Translations under genes and position numbers: made by a program
Shown here: positions 1-7,881 of the stretch, in pieces
Layout of the letters: each line of letters opens with the position of its first letter
How positions within the stretch are numbered: the stretch's first letter is position 1
DNA from: CAZXEU01 sp965207385
GTDB lineage: Bacteria > Bacteroidota > Rhodothermia > Rhodothermales > Bin80
Length of the DNA: 64,000 bases
Direction: 5' to 3'
NCBI GenBank assembly: GCA_965207385.1
Contig: CBDBLZ010000021.1
Span: forward strand, 1,414,441-1,478,440
The notes under the pieces: model-generated
Seen by the model: only the letters and a program-made list of their open reading frames with translations
What the model was told of the DNA's origin: nothing
Databases searched by the model: none

Positions 1-1
1 T

Positions 2-700
2 ACGCAGACGGAAATCACCCTCCAGGGTGGGGATCTTTCGTACGTCGAGGAAACGGATAGGGGATATGTGCCGACGGATCAGCCTCCCGCCGAGATTGCT
101 GTTCGCGAAGGACAACAGGCGACCGGACCAGGCGCTGTGCTGTTGGCCTGGCATGAAGTTCCAGTGTTTGACCTGTACACGGACGAGGCTCAGACCATTC
201 CGTTTTCCGGGCGCATCATTCCGGAAGTAGGTGTTGCTACGGCAGATGACGGATCCACCTTCACGTCGCTGCATGGCCCCGCCGTGGAGAGTGGAGCTCC
301 CCTGACCGCGCTAGGGTTTTCCAGGGGGCTGGGCGGTGCAGGGAATATGATCGTGATCATCTGCGTGCTTCTTTTCGGCATTTCCACGGCGATCTCCTGG
401 AGCTACTACGGAGACCGCTGTGCCAATTACCTGTTTGGGAGGCGTGCCATCCTTATGTACAAGCTCATATTTGTCGCAATGCACTTCTTCGGCGCGGTGA
501 CCGAGCTTAACACGGTGTGGAGTCTGGGCGACACGGCACTTTCACTGGTGACCATACCCAACGTACTTGCGCTGCTCCTGCTTTCTGGCGTGGTCAAGAA
601 GCTCACGGACGACTACTTCAAAGACTTCAAGCCGGGGATTACCAAGGAGGAGTACCTGCAGAAAGCCCGTGAGCGGCGAATGGGTAGCGGGGAGGCCTAG
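2..700 (+). CDS. Sodium:alanine (AGCS family) symporter, C-terminal part
   Basis: The frame is open from the window edge, so only the C-terminal 232 or so residues are seen. They hold a soluble-looking stretch followed by at least three hydrophobic segments around VIICVLLFGISTAISWSYYG and a following loop with GDRCANYLFG. This is the signature end of alanine/glycine:cation symporters, which import small amino acids with Na+ across the inner membrane. The segment between about residues 25 and 95 is a hydrophilic insertion compared with short AGCS members. The protein ends in a charged cytoplasmic tail. An NhaC antiporter follows 21 bp downstream in the same direction, which suggests shared transcription and a sodium economy. 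The GTG at position 68 is an internal codon, not the start, because coding continues upstream. Confidence 0.85.
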   Translation, partial: TQTEITLQGGDLSYVEETDRGYVPTDQPPAEIAVREGQQATGPGAVLLAWHEVPVFDLYTDEAQTIPFSGRIIPEVGVATADDGSTFTSLHGPAVESGAPLTALGFSRGLGGAGNMIVIICVLLFGISTAISWSYYGDRCANYLFGRRAILMYKLIFVAMHFFGAVTELNTVWSLGDTALSLVTIPNVLALLLLSGVVKKLTDDYFKDFKPGITKEEYLQKARERRMGSGEA

Positions 701-721
701 CATATCCGCAGGCGGGACACT

Positions 722-2191
722 ATGGAAGAGAAGACGCGCGTCAAACCTACCTTGCTCCAGGCGGTAATGCCTGTGGGCTTCCTGGTCTTGATGCTCGCCT
801 CTTCCGTTGCACTCTTCGGGGCGGATTCATCTCAGGGTCCGAACCAGATCGTGCTCATATTGTCAGCCATGGTGGTTGCGATTTTGGGCATGCGCCTCGG
901 TTTTTCGTGGCGTGAGCTGCAGGATGGCATGGTGCACGGAGTTTCCCTGGCCATGGGCGCCATCTTCATCCTCCTGGTTGTGGGCTCGTTGATCGGGACG
1001 TGGATCATGGCCGGGATTGTCCCCACCATGATCTACTACGGCCTCCAGATTCTGAATCCTCAGGTATTCTACGCCGCGTGCTGCGTGATCTGTGCCCTGG
1101 TTGCGGTGTCGACGGGGAGTTCATGGACTACTGCAAGCACAATCGGCATCGCTCTTGTCGGCATTGCGGCTGCCTTTGGACTCAATCTGGGCATTGCTGC
1201 CGGGGCCATTATCTCTGGAGCGTATTTCGGCGACAAGCTCTCTCCTCTGTCGGACACCACCAACCTTGCGCCTGCGATGGTGGGAACGGACCTGTTCACG
1301 CATATCCGTCATATGCTCTGGACCACGATTCCGAGCTTTGTCCTGGCCGTAATCCTGTTCACGGGAATCGGTGTATTCGGCCCGGAACCGGGAGGTGAGG
1401 CCAGTCTGGGTATCATGCTGGAGGCCCTCCGCAACGGCTTCAATATCGCTTGGTATCTGCTGTTGCCCGTCGCAGTCGTGATCTTTGTCATCTCGAAGAA
1501 GGTCCCGGCATTTCCGGCTCTTCTCATTGGTGCGTTGCTCGGGGGCATCTTTGCCGTCCTTTTCCAGCAGGAGGTCGTGCTCGCTTACGTTGGTGAGACT
1601 GACCTCCCGCGTGCTCTAGCGCTTGTCAAGGGACTCTGGAAATCTCTCTTCACCACATTTACGGCACAGACCGGCAATGCTGACCTGGATGTGCTGCTGT
1701 CCCGCGGCGGCATGGCAAGCATGTTGAACACCATTTGGCTAATCGTAACGGCCATGATGTTCGGTGCGGCGATGGAGAAGACCGGCATGCTGGGGGTGAT
1801 TGCCGCCAGCGTGCTGGGAGCGGCCAGGAGTACGGGCAGTCTTATCCTGGCCACTGTCGCCACGAGCATTGGTGCCAATATCGTGGCATCGGACCAGTAC
1901 ATTGCCATTGTGGTGCCGGGGCGGATGTTCCGTGCAGAGTTTGCCAAGCGAGGCCTGGACACCCGAAATCTATCACGTGCCCTGGAGGATTCAGGCACAC
2001 TGACTTCGCCGCTCGTTCCGTGGAACACGTGTGGTGCGTTTATGGCGTCGGCGCTGGGTGTGCCCACCTTTGCCTACCTGCCGTTCGCGTTCTTCAATTT
2101 GACCAACCCCGTCCTATCGGTCATCTATGGATTTACCGGATTCAGCATTGTCAAGACTACGCCGGAAGCGAAGGTACTTGTCCAATCCTGA
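722..2191 (+). CDS. nhaC: Na+/H+ antiporter, NhaC family
   Basis: A 489-residue, strongly hydrophobic protein with about 11-12 predicted membrane segments. The family hallmark is the motif region around ISGAYFGDKLSPLSDTTNLA (about residues 161-180), together with a second conserved region around SGTLTSPLVPWNTCGAF near residue 435. NhaC proteins exchange cytoplasmic Na+ for external H+ and are common in marine and halophilic bacteria. The gene lies 21 bp after the AGCS symporter. A second NhaC-family gene is found at 27953-29383. The ATG at 722 is the first start and gives a normal length. Substrate (Na+/H+ versus malate/lactate coupling) cannot be decided from sequence. Confidence 0.9.
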   Translation: MEEKTRVKPTLLQAVMPVGFLVLMLASSVALFGADSSQGPNQIVLILSAMVVAILGMRLGFSWRELQDGMVHGVSLAMGAIFILLVVGSLIGTWIMAGIVPTMIYYGLQILNPQVFYAACCVICALVAVSTGSSWTTASTIGIALVGIAAAFGLNLGIAAGAIISGAYFGDKLSPLSDTTNLAPAMVGTDLFTHIRHMLWTTIPSFVLAVILFTGIGVFGPEPGGEASLGIMLEALRNGFNIAWYLLLPVAVVIFVISKKVPAFPALLIGALLGGIFAVLFQQEVVLAYVGETDLPRALALVKGLWKSLFTTFTAQTGNADLDVLLSRGGMASMLNTIWLIVTAMMFGAAMEKTGMLGVIAASVLGAARSTGSLILATVATSIGANIVASDQYIAIVVPGRMFRAEFAKRGLDTRNLSRALEDSGTLTSPLVPWNTCGAFMASALGVPTFAYLPFAFFNLTNPVLSVIYGFTGFSIVKTTPEAKVLVQS

Positions 2192-3532
2192 TGCCGGTCG
2201 CGCCAAAGCCCGCCGGCCCGGATTCTGACCTGGTGGATGGTCGTGCACGCGCTCGTCGCTGCAAGGACGGCGCAGGCCTTCGGTCTCCAGAGTAAGAAGG
2301 GGCACCACGAGAATGTCCGGGATGAGCGTAAGCACATACAGCTCCTCATTGCTACCGGTACCTCCCGAAGCTGACCAGTGCGTCGCGCAAGAGCCCCACA
2401 GCGCGCACCGAGGTAGGAGGAGCTTTCACATACTAAATTATGCCCCGCAAGACGCAGGAAAAAGGGCAGTGCGGCTTAGCCGTGCTAGCGTGGTAAGCCG
2501 CAAGTTCTGCACGCAAGTCGCCGGGAGCCCACGCCGAGCTTCCTGAGACCGGTACTGTTGGCGCTTCGTCATGGTCAGGCCAGAGTATGGAGTCCGACCG
2601 ATTCCACCCAGTCAGGTACCGCCTCCCTCACCTGAGCGTAGGCGGCGCAAAATGCTAGAGCCAGCTGGTCTGAAGCACGGGAGACTCGGGAATGATGGGC
2701 AGGTGGAATTCCAGATCACGTGTTAGTAACGGCGAGCCAGGTCTGGTCGAGGAGCATGGTGAACAGCACGAGCGGCATTGCACTTCAAGAGAGCATGCGG
2801 GATCGGAGGGCGTTACGGGCTGGGCGAATGGGTGGCCTCCAGGCTTGGAATGCAAGGCATTGGGGAAGGAAGGGTCAGACAAGTAAACCATGCCACTAAA
2901 TTCGCCGTCGCGCCAGGTCCGACGACAGGCCACGCAGCCGGCATGCGAAGACCATGCCTCGCAGTCCCAAAATAATCGCAGCCAAGGCGCAGATGGGAGT
3001 ATCGAACCCGCCTCGCCCGGATTGTGTATGAACCTCGCGATCTCGGAATTGAATCTGTCGGATGGGCGACGTGCTCGTCCGGACGCGCAGCCTGCCATGT
3101 TCCCCAATGCCCTCCCTTCTCATCGCTCAGCCTGCCGAAGGCGTTCGGTTCACGTTGCACGGCGTATCGTGGCTATTGCGACGGGGGTGGAGAGGGGTGG
3201 GAGGCCCCGAGATTTGTTTCGGAGTTTGCAGCAGACCGGCTATAATGCCATCAGCACGAAGACGGCGACACCGGCGCGGGCGCCGCTGGGCGCGATCTGC
3301 GGGGCAGAGGCTTGCCAGGAGGCGAGACTACTAGGTTCACGCAATCGACGATTGATGAAGAAAGAGCAAGCCGATATCGTCAGTTCGGTCACCTGCCGGG
3401 TATACCCGAAACAGGAGGATCGGCTTGTCATGGCCGGGTCACGCATATGCGTAAGTCGGTACAATCGGGCCCGGAGAGCGGCGAAACGCGGACATGACGG
3501 TCCCCCAAGCGCACCAAACAAGAGGAGCAATC
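2192..3532 (+). other. 1.3-kb stretch with no recognisable gene
   Basis: No open frame here resembles a known protein. The two longest, 2655-3107 (minus) and 2890-3567 (plus), overlap each other and have compositions rich in Arg, Ser, Pro and Cys, typical of non-coding GC-rich DNA. I looked for tmRNA, RNase P RNA, 4.5S RNA and tRNA cores on both strands and saw none. A TATAAT hexamer lies at 3241-3246 without a convincing -35 box at normal spacing. A structured element is described separately at 3366-3428. The region could hold decayed coding sequence or an unrecognised RNA. Confidence 0.6.
3366..3428 (+). promoter_or_regulatory. Nested stem-loop in the ribH leader
   Basis: CAAGCCGAT (3367-3375) is the exact reverse complement of ATCGGCTTG (3419-3427), giving a 9-bp outer stem. 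Inside it, CCTG and CAGG flank the perfect palindrome CGGGTATACCCG, so a second, nested hairpin can form. The element ends about 105 bp before the ribH start. It does not show the conserved sequence blocks of the FMN riboswitch. It could be a leader RNA, an attenuator or a DNA-level palindrome. Whether it is transcribed is inference. Confidence 0.45.
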
Positions 3533-4000
3533 ATGTACAAGGAGCTGGCCGGCGAGATGGCTGCTGATGCAGCGAGGATCGCCCTGGTAGTCAGCCGCTT
3601 CAATGCTCCGATTACGGAATCGCTTCTAAAGGGAGCATCGGATGCCCTGCAGGAGCGCGGTGTTGCCGCCGACCACATGACCATTGTGAGGTGCCCCGGT
3701 GCTTTCGAGATCCCCATGGTAGCGCAGCGGCTGGCCAAATCGGGCAAGTACCATGCGGTAGTGTGCCTGGGCGCTGTAATTCGCGGGGCCACGTACCATT
3801 TCGATATCATCGCCAATGAAGTGGCTTCCGGCCTGATGCGGATTTCTCTCGAAACGGGTGTCCCGGTCACGCTCGGAGTCATAACAACCGACACGGTAGA
3901 ACAGGCCGTGGAGCGCTCCCGAGAGGGCCCGGGCAACAAGGGCACCGAAGCGGCCGTTGCCGCGCTGGAAATGGCCGGACTGCTCTCGAACCTGCCGTAA
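3533..4000 (+). CDS. ribH: 6,7-dimethyl-8-ribityllumazine synthase
   Basis: The enzyme condenses 5-amino-6-ribitylamino-uracil with 3,4-dihydroxy-2-butanone 4-phosphate to make lumazine, the penultimate step of riboflavin synthesis in the cytoplasm. Family motifs are in order: SRFNAPITESLLKGA near residue 18 (substrate-binding RFN), CPGAFEIP near residue 53, and LGAVIRGATYHFD near residue 78 with the catalytic His. The 155-residue length is typical. The ATG at 3533 is chosen over upstream starts because AGAGGAG at 3521-3527 is a good ribosome binding site 5 bp before it. Other rib genes are not in the window. A propeller protein follows after 12 bp. Confidence 0.95.
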   Translation: MYKELAGEMAADAARIALVVSRFNAPITESLLKGASDALQERGVAADHMTIVRCPGAFEIPMVAQRLAKSGKYHAVVCLGAVIRGATYHFDIIANEVASGLMRISLETGVPVTLGVITTDTVEQAVERSREGPGNKGTEAAVAALEMAGLLSNLP

Positions 4001-4012
4001 CTCAGTGTGCCT

Positions 4013-6361
4013 ATGACCAGGGTGCTGCCCGTTGCAATGTACTTGGCCCTAGCTCCAAACTTCGTGGGCCAGCTTTCCGCAATGCAGGCCGATCGGTGGA
4101 CGGCTCACACTTCAGCTCGTAACGTCCGGGCTCTTGCTGTGGCCGAGGATATCGTGTGGGCTGCGACATCTGGTGGTGTCTTCAGCTACGATGCGACATC
4201 GGGCGAGATCGTCCGCTATACCGTAACCGAGGGCCTCCATGACGTGCAGACCGGAGCCATTGCCTTTGACGTACACCGCGGCGTGGTCTGGACCGGGTAC
4301 GTTGACGGCGTGCTTGATGCTCTTGATGTCGGCACTGGTACCGTCACCACATATTTCGATATCCAGCGAAGCCAGCGGTTTCCCTCTCCGGAAATCCATC
4401 GCCTTGCCCTACTTGGTGACTCCTTGCTCGTGGCGACGTCGTTCGGTTTGGTAATATTCGATACGGAGCGGTTGGAAGTGCGCGACACGTACAGCCAGCT
4501 GGGCGCACTCCCGGCGGGTACGGCGGTCCGGGACCTGGTGATCGCACCTCTACCTGACGGCAGAAAGGGTATCTGGCTCGGGGCAGAAGGCGGCGTAGCC
4601 TACGCGGCTCTTCAAGCCGTAAACCTGCAGGATCCCAACGCCTGGCAGGTGGACACGGCTGTACGGCCTTCCAGAATGGTCGAGGCAATAGCTGCATTTG
4701 ATGGCCACATTTATGTGGGAACCGATCGCGGGCTGGGCCGCAGAGACTCGCCAACGGCTTACATTTCGCTTGGGCTCACAACCCGCGCAATTACGGACCT
4801 CGCCGTTCTTCCGGATCGGCTCCTTGCCATTGATGCCTTCAAGCTGTACGCGGCATTCGCCGGAGGAGCATCGCTAGTGCTCGCGGACGGGTATGCAGAC
4901 CTGCACGCCGTGACTGTGGCCGACAATGAGACCGTGTGGGTGGCTGATGCCGAGCGGGGCATCAGCCAGTTCGAAAGACCGGCCGGGACAGAGCGCCCTA
5001 CCCTGCGAATTGCCGACGTTTTCCCCGAGGGACCGTTTGACAGCCCATTTGGGGATCTCGCCGTAGGGCCGGAAGGCACACTGTGGGCAGCCGCCGTAGA
5101 GACGGTGCCTGCCGCCGGATTCTATCGACTCGGCAGTGACGGGATCTGGACCAACTTTACTTCGCGTTTCCGGGAAGAGCTTGTTGGCAGAGGCAATTTT
5201 CTGCAGGTCCATGCAGATGCACACGGTAGTGTGTGGGCGGCATCTCGGGGAAGCGGGTTGGCGCAGGTCCCTGCCGACGGCACACTTAGCGTATACGACG
5301 AGAGCAATTCGAGCCTGCTGCCGGCTGCCGGCACAACGAGCTATGTTATTGTCGGAGGTCTGGGCAGTGAAGAAGATGGAACTCTGTGGGTCACCAATAC
5401 GACAGCTTCGCGGCCTTTACATGTGCGCACTCCCGATGGGCAGTGGACGGGTCTGCTGCCGCCTTCGTGCGCGGGCACCGCGTCCACGACCGCTCTGGGG
5501 TCCCTTTTGATTGACTCCGGCGGACTGAAGTGGATTCTGGTCCAGGATACCGGAAACCTTCGGTTCACTAGAGGGATCTTGGTTCTTGACACGGGTAATA
5601 CGCCGACGGACCAAACAGACGACTCCTGTCGCTTCTTCGGGCAGCCCGGGGCCCTCGGTCGCGGTCTACCGAGTATTAGGATACATGCGATGGCCGAAGA
5701 TCGTACCGGCCGCATCTGGATAGCGACCGAGGAGGGTCCGGCCTACTTCTTGGCGGGTATCGGTGCTGCGACGGATGCTTCGCTTGAAGCGACTTGGCCG
5801 GTTTGGTCCAGTAGGGAGCAGGGCTCGTATGTGCTCGGAGACCTGCCGGTTACAGATATTGCGGTGGATCCGTCCAATCGCCTTTGGCTTGCCACACAAC
5901 AGGGGGCATACCTCGTTAGCGAAAGCACGGGCTTTGACCTGGTGCGCCGATTCACGACCGATAGCTCACCAATCCTGTCCAATGTCGTGAATGCCATCGC
6001 CGTCGATGGCGCATCCGGTCGGGTATTCCTGAGTACGGACCGCGGGCTGGTCGCATACCAGGGTGATGCCATTGACCCTGTGACAGAGGTTCAGGACCTG
6101 CTCATCTATCCGAATCCGGTGGTCATGGCAGGTGATGCTGACCCGGAAATCTATATCGAGGGTCTGGTCGAGGAGACGGAAATCCGCGTAGTTACGCTCG
6201 GTGGCGAGCTGGTTGGTCGCCTGGCAGCACGCGGAGGCAGGGCCCGTTGGAACGGCAAGGATCAGAATGCGAGGCCTGTTCCGTCCGGGACCTATCTGGT
6301 GATTGCCGTTGGTCAGAATGGAGAGGGAGCTGCATTCGGCAAGGTGGCCATCATTCGGTAG
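4013..6361 (+). CDS. PorZ-like beta-propeller protein with C-terminal FlgD-like domain
   Basis: A 782-residue exported protein. The N-terminus is a signal peptide (hydrophobic MTRVLPVAMYLALAP run). It is followed by WTAHTSARNVRALAVAEDIV, which resembles the first blade of PorZ N-terminal propellers, and by repeated two-component-regulator-propeller blades of the type GxLWxxT/xGLxxF to about residue 690. The last 85 or so residues (starting DLLIYPNPV, then WNGKDQNARPVPSGTYLV) form a FlgD/Por-type Ig-like domain as seen in type IX secretion proteins. PorZ helps attach A-LPS to type IX cargo at the outer membrane. That role here is inference, because porU and other por genes are not in the window. 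A GTG at 4007 is an alternative start. The ribH neighbour is functionally unrelated. Confidence 0.75.
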   Translation: MTRVLPVAMYLALAPNFVGQLSAMQADRWTAHTSARNVRALAVAEDIVWAATSGGVFSYDATSGEIVRYTVTEGLHDVQTGAIAFDVHRGVVWTGYVDGVLDALDVGTGTVTTYFDIQRSQRFPSPEIHRLALLGDSLLVATSFGLVIFDTERLEVRDTYSQLGALPAGTAVRDLVIAPLPDGRKGIWLGAEGGVAYAALQAVNLQDPNAWQVDTAVRPSRMVEAIAAFDGHIYVGTDRGLGRRDSPTAYISLGLTTRAITDLAVLPDRLLAIDAFKLYAAFAGGASLVLADGYADLHAVTVADNETVWVADAERGISQFERPAGTERPTLRIADVFPEGPFDSPFGDLAVGPEGTLWAAAVETVPAAGFYRLGSDGIWTNFTSRFREELVGRGNFLQVHADAHGSVWAASRGSGLAQVPADGTLSVYDESNSSLLPAAGTTSYVIVGGLGSEEDGTLWVTNTTASRPLHVRTPDGQWTGLLPPSCAGTASTTALGSLLIDSGGLKWILVQDTGNLRFTRGILVLDTGNTPTDQTDDSCRFFGQPGALGRGLPSIRIHAMAEDRTGRIWIATEEGPAYFLAGIGAATDASLEATWPVWSSREQGSYVLGDLPVTDIAVDPSNRLWLATQQGAYLVSESTGFDLVRRFTTDSSPILSNVVNAIAVDGASGRVFLSTDRGLVAYQGDAIDPVTEVQDLLIYPNPVVMAGDADPEIYIEGLVEETEIRVVTLGGELVGRLAARGGRARWNGKDQNARPVPSGTYLVIAVGQNGEGAAFGKVAIIR

Positions 6362-6363
6362 GT

Positions 6364-6396
6364 CTTGCGAATCCGCCGGAATTCTGCGTAAATTCC
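6364..6396 (+). promoter_or_regulatory. Possible promoter of the tRNA-His/tRNA-Glu pair
   Basis: CTTG at 6364-6367 and TAAATTCC at 6389-6396 are separated by 21 bp. They partly match the Bacteroidota consensus TTTG-N19-21-TAnnTTTG, and the -7 box ends 13 bp before the tRNA-His gene. Two or three positions deviate, so this is a weak call based on spacing and context. Confidence 0.3.
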
Positions 6397-6409
6397 GTGC
6401 TCTTCTATG

Positions 6410-6483
6410 GTGACCGTAGCTCAGGTGGTTAGAGCGCCAGGTTGTGGCCCTGGAGGTCGGGGGTTCAAGTCCCCTCGGTCACC
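6410..6483 (+). tRNA. tRNA-His (anticodon GTG)
   Basis: The acceptor arms GTGACCG and CGGTCAC pair perfectly. The D arm begins TAGCTCAGGTGG, the anticodon stem CCAGG/CCTGG encloses the loop TTGTGGC, and the T loop is GGTTCAAGTCC. The extra 5' G typical of tRNA-His is available at 6409 opposite C at 6483. The 3' CCA is not encoded. tRNA-Glu follows 13 bp later and is probably co-transcribed. Confidence 0.97.
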
Positions 6484-6496
6484 CTCATTCAGCCAT

Positions 6497-6569
6497 GCCG
6501 CGTTCGTCTAGGGGTCTAGGACGCCGGCCTTTCACGCCGGTAACACGGGTTCAAATCCCGTACGCGGTA
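6497..6569 (+). tRNA. tRNA-Glu (anticodon TTC)
   Basis: The acceptor GCCGCGT pairs with ACGCGGT (one G-T pair). The anticodon stem GCCGG/CCGGT region encloses CTTTCAC, giving anticodon TTC, and the T arm reads CGGGTTCAAATCCCG. CCA is not encoded. The last 38 bases are overlapped antisense by the 3' end of the minus-strand DUF4105 gene. Confidence 0.96.
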
Positions 6570-7764
6570 CAAGCTTCTGGCCAGGACGAGGCCTGTCGTC
6601 GAGGGTATTGCGAGCCCGGAGAAAACACCGGAAGGCCAGCAGGAGAAGAAAGGGGACTGCCACCGGCGGCAGGCGGGCAGGCATCAATATGGCCACAATA
6701 GCTGTAATGGCAGTGGTTGCCGCTGCAGCATAGAAGTACGGCGGTTGCCAGGATACGCTTCTTCGCCTGGCAATCTTCCAGGCCATGAACAAGTGGAATG
6801 GCCACGCCCAGACTACGTGCGGATTGGATCCGGCAGCATCATGCAGCGACACAATCCACAGGAAATACAGTAGCAGGCCGGCGAGGCCTGTCACTGAGAG
6901 AAGCACCGTGTCTGCGATGCGCCAAAAGGCGGCGCCCTTGCCTGCCAGGCATACCGCCAGTATGAACAGCAACCAGGACGCTACAACAAGTGGCCAGTCT
7001 GTTCCGGTCGCAGGTGCAGCAAGCGATCCGCGAAGCGAATCGGTTCTGGTCACGAGGGGCGCCTCCCGCTCCGGACTTCGGATGGTTGCTTGGTCTGCAC
7101 TCTCCATCAGCTCAATCGGAAGAAAAAGGCGCTCTCTGCCACCAGCCGCGGCGTCGCCGGGCAATCCGAGAGCAAGGTTCATGACCACGTCCAACGTTGG
7201 TCTTTTCCTCGAATAGGGCCGAATGAGCTCGCGGAAGGATGATCCGTCTGGCCTCACCGCCTGAAAAAGCGTCGTATCATTCAGTACAGCCTCCAGGGCA
7301 TCGCGGATGCGCGTGGAACAGTTGTCGAAGAAGTAATCATAGCGGTAGATCTTGTTTTCGGGTCTGGCATTCCGCTCCAGATACATGAACAGTGTCTCGC
7401 GCTGGGCCGGCGTAAGGTCAAGGATTTGCTCGACGACGGCACGGCCCTCCACCTCCCAGGAAATTGTCACGAGGGAGGGAAAACTTTGGCGGCTCAGCGC
7501 GTAGTCCAGTTTGCCGTAAAGGAATCTAGCCAGGAATTGCAGCCGGTTGCCAAAGTCGAATGTGCCGTAGTTGTAAGCAATGTCTATTCCCAGCAGCGGA
7601 TCATGCACGCGCAGGGCACTGTGCCCCCAGAGAGAATAGATGGCCTTTCCCGGCCCAATGGTGATGAGGGATACCTGCGCGCTGTCCGAGAGCTGCGCCG
7701 TTGCCGGATTCTGCATTGCCAGGCAAAACAGCATGCCGAAAAGTCTTGCCGTCAGTCTGCACAT
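6532..7764 (-). CDS. Exported DUF4105 (Lnb N-terminal-like) membrane protein
   Basis: A 410-residue protein with a signal peptide (LFGMLFCLAMQNPATAQ). A DUF4105 domain follows, with the family features GPGKAIYSLWGHSALRV near residue 40, YNYGTFDF near residue 64 and YRYDYFFDNCSTRIRDAL near residue 150. The conserved His and Cys are as in this papain-like fold. The last third holds four hydrophobic segments. The biochemical role is unknown. The start is set at ATG 7762-7764 because AGAGG lies just upstream and the signal peptide begins there; an upstream start at 7905 would overlap the divergent nth gene. The last residues, ending RTGFEPVLPA, are encoded by the antisense of tRNA-Glu, so the natural stop may have been lost. 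Confidence 0.8.
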   Translation of the reverse strand: MCRLTARLFGMLFCLAMQNPATAQLSDSAQVSLITIGPGKAIYSLWGHSALRVHDPLLGIDIAYNYGTFDFGNRLQFLARFLYGKLDYALSRQSFPSLVTISWEVEGRAVVEQILDLTPAQRETLFMYLERNARPENKIYRYDYFFDNCSTRIRDALEAVLNDTTLFQAVRPDGSSFRELIRPYSRKRPTLDVVMNLALGLPGDAAAGGRERLFLPIELMESADQATIRSPEREAPLVTRTDSLRGSLAAPATGTDWPLVVASWLLFILAVCLAGKGAAFWRIADTVLLSVTGLAGLLLYFLWIVSLHDAAGSNPHVVWAWPFHLFMAWKIARRRSVSWQPPYFYAAAATTAITAIVAILMPARLPPVAVPFLLLLAFRCFLRARNTLDDRPRPGQKLVPRTGFEPVLPA

Positions 7765-7881
7765 GGCATTGCCTCTATGCACCCTATCTGGTCGAGAGCG
7801 GCATGGTCCCATAGTGGCACTGGCGTCTGAAACGCCGGGATGCGTGTGGGGTAGTAGGGCGCGGACCGTACTTACCGGATA

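Noticed and set aside
2900..3030. tRNA or 4.5S RNA on either strand
   Set aside because: A T-loop-like sequence is present but its stem does not pair, and the conserved SRP apical motif is absent.
2655..3107. 150-residue minus-strand frame in the gene-free stretch
   Set aside because: Rich in Arg, Cys, Ser and Pro, with no domain or ribosome binding site, and overlapped by other frames of equal quality.
3218..3246. Sigma-70 promoter with TATAAT at 3241-3246
   Set aside because: No convincing -35 hexamer at 16-18 bp; the best candidate is at an unusual distance.
3260..3532. FMN riboswitch before ribH
   Set aside because: The conserved sequence blocks and multi-stem layout of the RFN element are not present; only a simple nested hairpin is seen.
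2890..3567. 225-residue plus-strand frame before ribH
   Set aside because: Runs into the ribH start in another frame, with low-complexity Arg/Ala/Ser composition and no recognisable motif.
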